A DNA stretch of 64,000 bases, from NCBI GenBank assembly GCA_029204225.1, contig CM055097.1:60863532-60927531 (forward strand). The letters are read 5' to 3'. The position numbers were made by a program, and so were the translations under genes. How positions within the stretch are numbered: the stretch's first letter is position 1; each line of letters starts with the position of its first letter. This DNA comes from Diphasiastrum complanatum (lineage: Eukaryota > Streptophyta > Lycopodiopsida > Lycopodiales > Lycopodiaceae). This document shows positions 55,762 through 64,000 of the stretch, piece by piece. The notes beneath the pieces are model-generated. The model was given only the letters and a program-made list of their open reading frames with translations. It did no database searches and was not told where the DNA came from.

Positions 55762-58148
55762 GTATATATATATATATATGTATATATATAAAAGGTACCA
55801 ATAGGCCTGTAAAAAGACGAGGATAGTAAGATTGAAAACACAACCATTGGATAAAAAGATGTATAAATATGTATGCTCAGATAACCAATCACCAAAACGA
55901 ATCCATGCAACTTGGGCTGAGACTATAGCTGCTTGACGAAGAGATATATCACTAATGTAACCAAGTATTGACACGAATCGTTGTAACTAGAGAGTGATGA
56001 GCTTGTAAAAGCTACTACCGAAATCCCCTAATCCACTACGTTGAAAAATGAATGACCTTTGACTACAAGTGGAATTGCAAAATTATAAACACAATTGGTC
56101 AAGGATGGATAGTTGTCGAATGATAAAGCCTATTGACCTATAAGCTAACTTTGTCACGATTGGTCATATAGAGAGAAAAGAATGCATAAGCACTCTAGAT
56201 AAAGAGAGACATAACACTCCACTTTCTTTTCTTGTTTTCCTTAAAAAAAGCGAGAACGACAAATGTGACAATCTAAAACAAAGCTAGAAGGAAAACAAAT
56301 TGTCTCGTGTAAAAACATGAACAATACAAAATGATGTTTGAAGCCCTTCGACTTGCCCAAATGTCTCAAAAGTCGTGTTTTGTCACACAAAACTAAAACA
56401 AACAAAATTTGAAAACAAAAGACAAATGATAGTCCTTTTCTTTTTAAACACTACAACCAAAATGATGACGAGCCTCAAAGTTTTTTGGGTCATCTCTTAC
56501 TTAGAGAAAAAAACTGAACTAAGACCAAATAAGGATCAAACTAGACAAAGGTGAATTGAGATGGTGTGCAAAGATAATTGGCAATAGAAAGTGCATGAAC
56601 AGTAGACCACAAGAGAAGGAAAGCACCATATGATCAATGATATGATAGGGTACAAGTTGCTACATGCCTGATTAACTATAGATGCCTCCTCCACCTCTCC
56701 TAATCTACGATTCTAAGATGATGCTCATTGGTAATGGATATGCAAGCATGTATGTATATGCATAGATCGTGTATGCCATGCATATGTAAGCAATGCGTAT
56801 GTCATTTGGAATTCATGCATTAAAGTATGTTAGTTCATGCATGTGACTAAGGATGGCCTGCATGTGATTATAAAAGCTTTGCACAAAATCTACGGATGGG
56901 TCTAACTTGAGAGAGTAATGATCATATGATTTCTCATTCGTTATAAATTTTTTTTTGGAGAGACTGTGTGGCTAATATATGTGAGCAGTTCTTACACCTA
57001 GATTTGATAACGAGGCACTGATGTATCTGCAGTTCTTTGAAGTAGTAAGATGGCATCAAAGCAAACACTTTATAAAAGAAGCGCAAGATAGGAAAATATG
57101 AATTGGACTTGCAGTGAGCTTCACAACATTGATAATTATGGTGTTATATCTAAGGGCAAAAGATTCAGTGATCAGATTATAATATAACCAAGGACTCTAA
57201 CTGCAGCTCTTCAGATTTAACTAGTTATTGTCCCATCATGATTCAGTACTATACGTTGCTAATTGCTAGGGCATATTGTAATAAGGGAAAAAAAACCTGC
57301 TAGAAAATTCACGGACATGTAAATGGCCACACAGTTGACATCTGTAAGCCATATTCTGACTATTTACGCAAATATAGCAACAGCGCTTACATGAGAATCG
57401 TGATTGAAACTACACAGCACACCATCATGAACTTTCTTTGATTCATTTTGGTTAAGGAAAGCCAGTCATGCAGAACTTAATGTACTTGAACTGAAGAAAC
57501 AAACACGATGAAACCTCATTGAGGAAGAAACCACTAAAAGATTGATTGCATCCCTTGGCAAGTCATATGTCAAATGTTTTTTCCCTACAGAAGATGTAAG
57601 CCCCGGCTTGAGTTATACACCAAAACTGCCTTTAAGTGCTTAAATAGCAAAGAACCCAAAGTTACTACATACTCTTTGAGTTCATAAGTATTAAGGTTAG
57701 AATATCTACTAACCTGTTGCTCTCAGATAATAGTAGATACAAGAACCCTGGAGAACTAAAAATCGTTGAAGCCAGCGATCAACATTTGAGTCTTCATATG
57801 ATGCCTCTCCAGGGAAAGCCATCCAACTCTAGAATAAGGCAACAGTATCATCATTATTACACAAAAGTGACAAAACCAACAAAACTGCACAGCCAAAAAA
57901 TCTCCTCGTACTGAAAAAGAAACCTGTATAGGTTTCATACAAAAGGTCACGCAACAACTGGTTCAAAAAAATTTGCATGCATATAGTGTACAATTTACCG
58001 TGCGTGTAATTAGATAGCCTGCCAAACGAGATGCCCTAAGTACTTGATCCATATGGTCTAGCCTGTACGCAGTTGCAAAATATCATCAAATGCTGTTACA
58101 TGAGAAAATTTCAAAACTTTGTTGTGGTATATTTCATGTCTTCCTAAA
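55762..58148. other. No recognised gene
   Basis: AT-rich sequence after a (TA)n run. Small frames on both strands (55701-55974, 57717-57950) lack motifs. No LTRs, transposase words or RNA genes noticed. Confidence 0.45.
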
Positions 58149-58343
58149 TCAGTTGATAACTGTATTATCTAAGAAAAACAGTTGCAAAAGTCTATCCCTC
58201 TGGGCAAAAGGTATACTCTTGGAGCTAGTGTCCACAAATTTAGCAAACATTTCCACATACTTTGCTTGGAGAGTAATTTCACGCTCCTCTGCTCCAACAA
58301 TTTCACCCCTAAGAGACTGGACTTCCTTTTCTAAAGCCAAGAA
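58149..58343 (-). CDS. Possible last exon of an unidentified host gene
   Basis: The minus strand has a good acceptor (pyrimidine run then ACAG, exon starting at 58343). An open exon with an amphipathic coiled coil follows (LALEKEVQSLRGEIVGAEER, ITLQAKYVEMFAKFVD) and it ends LLQLFFLDNTVIN with TGA at 58149-58151. It reads like a genuine terminal exon. No matching upstream exon was confirmed; the frame at 58446-58703 runs through a GA repeat and may or may not belong. Family unknown. Confidence 0.4.
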   Translation of the reverse strand, partial: FLALEKEVQSLRGEIVGAEEREITLQAKYVEMFAKFVDTSSKSIPFAQRDRLLQLFFLDNTVIN

Positions 58344-58635
58344 CTGTAAAAAAAGAAAGGGGAGATTAAGACTTTCAGAAGGTCCAGAAACAATTAAGCA
58401 GGGAGCAGACACATCAATTTGAGATTGCAAAATAAACTTTTGAATTCACAATGAATTTATTTTCTCTAGCTCATACACAAATGGTACTGCCCAATGCAAC
58501 AAACATCGACGTCGATCAAGCATTCTTGTATAGCTCAAATAACGACTGGAAGCCTCTCCTAGCCACAACAGAACATGTGAAAGTATATTGAAGGGCCAAA
58601 ATGTTAAGGTTACATCTACATTGTTGTACTCTTGC

Positions 58636-58640
<5 letters not shown>

Positions 58641-58668
<28 letters not shown>
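58641..58668. repeat. (GA)n microsatellite
   Basis: About 14 GA units. Confidence 0.95.
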
Positions 58669-58671
<3 letters not shown>

Positions 58672-59159
58672 TTAATTAATGTCTTTTCCATGCCAAAAGG
58701 CATATAAGACTAATGAAGTACATGTCAAGTATGTGGTAACCATGGGAGCGTATAAAAACGTCTCCAACTGTAGTAAAGAAAACATCTAAGGCAAACTAAA
58801 ATAGACCCGTATGCGGGAGTGTGCGCATAATGATCATATGTATCTATGGCAAGATGTCAAGGCGGTGCTGCTGCTGTTGTGCTGATGCTGTAAAAAGATG
58901 TAATGCGAGCCACAGAATGGGAAAGTGCTGGAGCCTGCCGGCGTTGTCTGTGAGCATGAGCATGTGCATGTGTAGTAGTAGTAGTAGTACGCCTCTGCGT
59001 AGAATGTCTGGTAATCCTGGTGGTAACAAGATGGTGGGAGGTACACTGTCTCTGATCTCTATGAGCATGAGAGCGGCCATCATCCTCGTCGTCGTCATAA
59101 TCATAATCCTCATCCTCAGGCACTGATCTCCGCCTAGTAAAGAATGAGGTAATGAATGG

Positions 59160-59700
59160 CTATGAGGTAAAATGCTGGGGTGTCTCGTATAAATCTCTCC
59201 ATAGTATGGACATCTCGTGTACCATCAGAGCGACACACCATGGGTCCTCATAAGCTATGAGAGAGCGTAGAGTGGTAGGCATCTCTCGAAACATGCAATG
59301 ATATCGCCCTCTGATCTCATAATATACAGGGCACCTAAAGATAAAGTGCTCCTCAGACTCCACCTCACCTAGAGAGCATAACTGGCAAATCCGCTCCTCT
59401 CTGGGAATACCATGGAACCTCCCAGTCTCAATAGCTAGCTGATGAGAGGACACCCTGAGTTGCCCCAATGTGAATATGAGGCAACGTGATAGTCCCGAGT
59501 CCAAGCAGTGTGGCATGACCGGGGTCCCTGATGCATCTAGCTCCAAGAAATGAGTCCGGTAGAAAGCTGGCTTAAGCCCTAACTAGTTACGCCAAGTCCG
59601 CTCTAGATATGTGCTATAGAGGAAGCGTCTGATATACTGATGTGTGCCTGAGGGGAGCTATGTGATGGAGATGCCAAATGACGCAAGTAGGAGGTGAGAG
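59160..59700 (-). pseudogene. Zinc-binding tail of a non-LTR retrotransposon-like reverse transcriptase
   Basis: The minus strand encodes YLERTWRN, a stop, then FYRTHFLELDASGTPVMPHC, LGQLRVSSHQLAIETGRFHG, REERICQLCSLGEVESEEHF and IFRCPVYYEIRGRYHCMFRE. The CX2C...EHFxFxC pattern is the zinc-knuckle found at the C-terminus of many plant LINE-type or RT-derived proteins. The remaining reverse transcriptase is not present nearby. Except for one stop at about 59584 the frame is open for 160 codons. Confidence 0.65.
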
Positions 59701-59782
59701 GCCTGAGAGAACCATGATAACCTATAGCCCTGATCGTGAAGACGCTGAGGGGAGTATAGTGCAACCTGTGTGTATCGCCTGT

Positions 59783-60206
59783 CTATCTCTGGTAACGCCG
59801 TATCCTCTGTATATAGGTGATGAGTTGAAGAGCTGCCTCGATCTGTATAGGTGGAACTACAAACTCGGCCAGGAGAATCTCATGTGGAATAGAAGGCTTC
59901 GCTCGAATCAACCGAGATATACCATTTGAAATGAAGTTTGTCCAGTACTCACTTTGAAAGTGGTTCTGAATGCCCACAAAGCTGCGTGAAGTTTGTGTTC
60001 CCAATCCAAGTGCGAAGCTTCGACCATATTTGTGATGATACTATGAGGATCTTATTTGACAATTCTGCTTGTCCATTGCAACATGGGTGATAGGGTGTAC
60101 TTTTTATATGGACAATGTACATATCCCAAGAAGAGTTTCCACTGAATGATTGCTCCTTTGAGCTCCAACCATCCACGAAAGAGCAACCACGGTTCAAGTG
60201 GCCCAT
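59783..60206 (-). pseudogene. Ty3/gypsy integrase C-terminal fragment
   Basis: On the minus strand STPYHPCCNGQAELSNKILI covers the third catalytic Glu region (normally YHPQxNGQAE). LDWEHKLHAALWAFRTTFKV then TGQTSFQMVY follow, and after a shift RAKPSIPHEILLAEFVV, the GPY/F-proximal tail of a gypsy integrase. Frames change at least twice. No other part of this element is nearby. Confidence 0.75.
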
Positions 60207-63200
60207 AAATCCAAGATCCTTTGATTCTTACACAGAAGCTTGTGATAGTTTGAACAGATTTGCAATCATGGCAAGGCATCATAGAGATGAGATAGTAAGA
60301 TTGGCTAGTCATTATGTGAACTAGATTCAAAAGTGGTTGCCTACACCCTGGGGATATTAGAACAGACCTACGAAACTCAAACCGAACAAGTGATGGTACA
60401 ATCCAAATGAACCAATGGAAACAGGGGCCGATCGTGTGCTCTATCTTAAAGTGCGAGACATAATGTCCAAAGAACATAAAACTATAAATGAAATATTCTT
60501 ATTGCACTTTTTAGAAGGAGCTAATGAGACATTTGTTGTTAAGGATATCCCTACGACCCATTGTGAAGTAAGGACAAAGACACCATGAACTTATATGTGC
60601 AAGAGTGCCTTCACAACCTAATAGTGCACTAATTTGACCAAGACGTAAGAAACACAAATGGAAGGTGCTTTTATATATTGTATGTTTTCTTCAGTTTAAT
60701 AAAAAAATGTAGAGAGAAAAGTTGTGCAACAACTACGTCATTTACACATCATAAGCATGCATTACCAATTACAAATTCATATATCTCTTTGCATACTCTA
60801 AAAAAAAAATGTTATCAGTGTATTGCCAATTAGATGTATGTACATTTGTAGGGAACATCTTCTTTTGCATTAAGCAAGCAAGAATTTCCCACCCTTAGGC
60901 ACAAAGATCCTTCCATAGTACTGATCTGAGAAAGCATCATTTGACAACATGAGCCTAACAATTGAGAGAGACACCATCTAAGGATTTCAGTTGAGTAAGC
61001 CTTCTTCCAACTTGAGGATATTTTAGCATTACCCTTTTCTAATATTCAAATCTTAGAAAAATCATTCCAATATAGTGAGAAGAACTGAATGGCAGTATTG
61101 CTAAATCAGTTACCCTGATGCATATACACATATGGATATTCTCACATTAGACACACTATTGAAAATTTGCATTCATCTCCATATACTAGGCCTTGCATTT
61201 GCTTATCCATGTATGCATGGGACTAAGAAATGCACATGCTTTGTCACGATCTATTGGAAACGGGTGCATTTGCCAAAGTAGGTGCACAAGATAATTGTTC
61301 ACAGAAGACTGGCGTGGATGGAATCATTGGTGCATCTGCCAAGATAGATGTTGATAGTTGAGCTATGGAGGAAATATGGTTAGCATCACCCCTTAAAATT
61401 AGGGTGATGATCCCAAGAGTGAAACCACAATAGATGCAACTACAACAATATAGAGCCAAAGATGTTGGGTTTGCTGTATGGGGGCATACAACCGAATGGA
61501 GGTCGCCAATGTTAGCCAAAAATTAGGCTTATATGGGCAAAAAGCTTCACAAAATCTGTAGATACATATATGTATGCCCAAAAACTTGCATAGAATTGGC
61601 ACATAATGCCAATAAGTTAGGGTTCCCAGCCCATCCTTAAAGGGCTAGAGAAAAATTTTGATGGTTAGAAAATAGGCCTTTATAAAGATAGTAGGTCATT
61701 CGCATATTATACACCGATTTGAAGAACACGTAGTATATTAAAGATGCATGAATATTCATAAGATTGTTATAAGGAGATCTCCTTATCTGTATAGCTAAGA
61801 TAACAAGAGTGTCACTAGTGCGATACTTTTGATAAGATATATCGGTGTATCTATTTTGTGATTGATTAAATAGCATAAGCATCTAACTCTATATATGTAC
61901 ACACAATGCAATTATTCTATTACATGTCAACCTTTGGGCTAATCATTTAGTAAAGTAGGCATGAAGTCCTGATAGTAGTAACGGTAGTTCAAGACATTAG
62001 CTTTGATGTTAGATTCAAATAGTGAGTAGTCGATAGACTGTTGACGAATTGTCAAGTCGAGGGATTGTTGACTATCAAAGGGATTTGTCGATGTCATAAA
62101 TACATGTATAGGGATAGTTGGTAACATATGCAGTGGCACTTAGATCAAACGATTAAAGTGAAATTGAAATTCCAACCTCTCTTTCCTTTGAATCCCTTCA
62201 CCTGAAGTGGGCTTGACTTTTTTTAAAATCTAGTGGCTAGTCCAAATCCAACGGTGGAGCTCATTGCAAATATGACCATTGACCTATAAAAGTCTCGATC
62301 TCACAATTACACTTCACTCGCTAATCTCGAAGCTTGCATACACTAGACACCTTGATGCGCTAAGTTGCTGGCACATTTGGACACGCACAACCGACACAAC
62401 CCTCTCCTCCTCCTTTCTCCCTTGCTTGCTGGTTTTTCCAGCTACGACAGATCTGTAAAGTGAAACTTGTTCTCCTCTTTTATTCCATGGCAATCCATGA
62501 CCTCTTGCAATTACTTCAACCTACTAGGATCCCCTAGCTCCACCTCTTTATTGATTGAAAAAAATATTGTATGTTAAAAAGTCCATTGATTTATGGTTCG
62601 AAATTCTATCTGAGTTGAAAATAGAATTTTTAGACAAATATCCACCATGTTATAAGGTTTCTCTTGTAGATGCCTACTCCACTGAGGTGGCCTTGCTACT
62701 TGTCATCTGTTGGAGCCAACGACATGCAAATTGGTGCGAGATTGGCTAAAAACAACTCGGTTTCATCAGGAAAGCTACACTTCACTTGAAAGAACCGAAA
62801 ACCAGCAAATTACTCATATTCCGCCAAACCAATCCTGTAAACTCTCCTAGTTCTATGATATGAATTGAAGTGAAGCTCTATGCTCTCTATTCTTTAGAAC
62901 TGACTTGATAGTCTGATTGACCAATTGTAACAACTCTTTGAATTCTCCAAAAATTCAGCTCCCGACTGTCTTAAAATTGTATCTCATCGTGAACCTAATA
63001 CCATGTCAACGATCAATATTGTAGTTTTCACTTGCAATCTAATAGTCTAATCATCAATTATGTTTACGATAGACAAAAATATATAGTGCACCACCACCCA
63101 AGCAACTCTCAAAAGTATGTATATATCACAAACAGAGAGAATGGTACATATATAGATAGCTTTTTTGGGGGTTACCATTGCATGTTAAAGTGGTCCATGT

Positions 63201-63532
63201 TATAGGACACGTGTTCCAACTCAGTATCTATACGTGCCATAAAGAAGTCACACACACTGTCACATAAGCAAAAAATTGAAAAACTACTAAAATCGAAAAT
63301 GTACATGAAACTAAGAATTAAACTGGGCTTACCCAATTTAACACTTACTCTCATCCACTTGTTCTTCCCACTAGTTCTCTCATATTATTTTTTTCTTGGA
63401 CGAATACTTTGAAGGTCTCCTTGGAGTTCTCGGCCCTTCACCTTTCCTTGCACTTGACCTAGCTCCTCTCCATCAATGAGTTGAATAAGGTGCTGATGCA
63501 AAAGTGCTCTTTCAAGTTTGCAAGTCTTCCAC
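60207..63532. other. No convincing gene
   Basis: Scattered short frames without motifs. On the minus strand, AACATTGGCGACCTCC near 61500-61515 and TGGTATTAGGTTC near 62991-63003 resemble worn primer sites, so old LTRs may lie here, but no LTR pair was found. A TATAAAAG word occurs at 62286-62293. Confidence 0.4.
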
Positions 63533-63880
63533 TCATGGAAGATCATATTTCCACAATTGACAACTTCTTTGGTGGAGAAAATGTAAATAATAAACTACCA
63601 TTATTTCTTTCGTTAAAGTATGATAGTCCTTGGTCCTTACATTGAAATGATCATGCACAAAGCAAGTGGACTCAAAGAATTTCAAGTACATTACATTGAA
63701 TGGTGTTTTGACTTTTATGACATCATTTTTTGAGCTATTACAAAAATAGTTAGCCAATGAAATCCCTTTATCAACAAAAATTGTAGATTGGAAAGCATTC
63801 AACTTCATTGTCTTATCATATCCACATAATTTACTAAACATCATGAATGTTGAAGATAAGAAAAAAGTCACTTCAAATAT
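63533..63880 (-). pseudogene. Worn copia integrase C-terminal fragment
   Basis: The minus strand reads KTPFNVMYLKFFESTCFVHD followed by HFNVRTKDYHTL. This matches the order of the copia region after the integrase core (TPxxxL...LKVFGCTCFVH.H...KLdPRS) with many changes. Both sides are unrecognisable. The window ends 120 bases on. Confidence 0.5.
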
Positions 63881-64000
63881 TCTAACACTATCAATGAAAA
63901 ATTCAAAGATAGTAGCATCTCCATCTTGTCACCCTTGCAAATTGCACACTTGAGTGAAGAGTTTGCATGAACTTTGATCACTTGGCCTTTTTTCTTGAGG

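Noticed and set aside
59678-59929. 83-codon plus-strand frame
   Set aside because: It is opposite the gypsy integrase and zinc-knuckle fragments and lacks any motif.
1-64000. CRISPR arrays, bacterial operons, origins or ribosomal RNA
   Set aside because: No regularly spaced direct repeats with unique spacers, no operons and no rRNA-like sequence were seen; the content is plant nuclear.

Overview
This is nuclear DNA from a land plant with a large, transposon-filled genome. Evidence: a spliced CYP704-like cytochrome P450 gene with canonical GT/AG introns, plant-type Ty1/copia and Ty3/gypsy retrotransposons (initiator-Met and Asp-type primer binding sites), a plant-type Helitron, hAT elements with 8-bp target duplications, and many long (GA)n runs. 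The species cannot be named from the sequence; a gymnosperm, fern or other large-genome plant would fit.

Layout. 1-6 kb: the tail of an unidentified reading frame, a tRNA-like SINE candidate, then the one convincing host gene, an apparently complete six-exon P450 of 550 residues (2141-5985). 7-15 kb: a worn copia fragment, microsatellites, a decayed gene of unknown family on the minus strand (11762-13133) and a lone LTR. 15.4-27 kb: a nested stack. A gypsy fragment abuts a gag-only LTR element (15961-20686). That abuts a copia fragment which is itself split by a second copia inserted in the opposite direction (20851-25998). 27-38 kb: a nearly collinear but stop-ridden gypsy element, a coiled-coil reading frame directly behind it, and a 5'-truncated Helitron. 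39-47.6 kb: a second gypsy element broken by a young, nearly intact copia (39862-46293) with 655-bp LTRs differing at two positions, a perfect CTTTA duplication and a single 1-base frameshift. 48-53 kb: copia pieces, including an internal-LTR-internal arrangement. 53.9-55.8 kb: two hAT-type elements side by side, each with a perfect 8-bp duplication. 56-64 kb: mostly featureless, with one possible host exon, a non-LTR-type zinc-binding fragment, a gypsy integrase fragment and a copia integrase fragment.

Apart from the P450 and one or two possible exons, the coding sequence belongs to mobile elements. Relative ages can be read from the nesting: the copia at 39.9-46.3 kb is the youngest datable event (2 differences in 655 bp of LTR), the gag-only element at 16-20.7 kb is older (about 19 in 788), and the gypsy and copia fragments that host these insertions are older still. 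The most unusual observations are the acid-to-Arg change in the P450 I-helix motif, the paired hAT elements, the coiled-coil frame behind the gypsy integrase, and the decayed unknown gene at 12-13 kb. Nothing here amounts to a clear new biological system.
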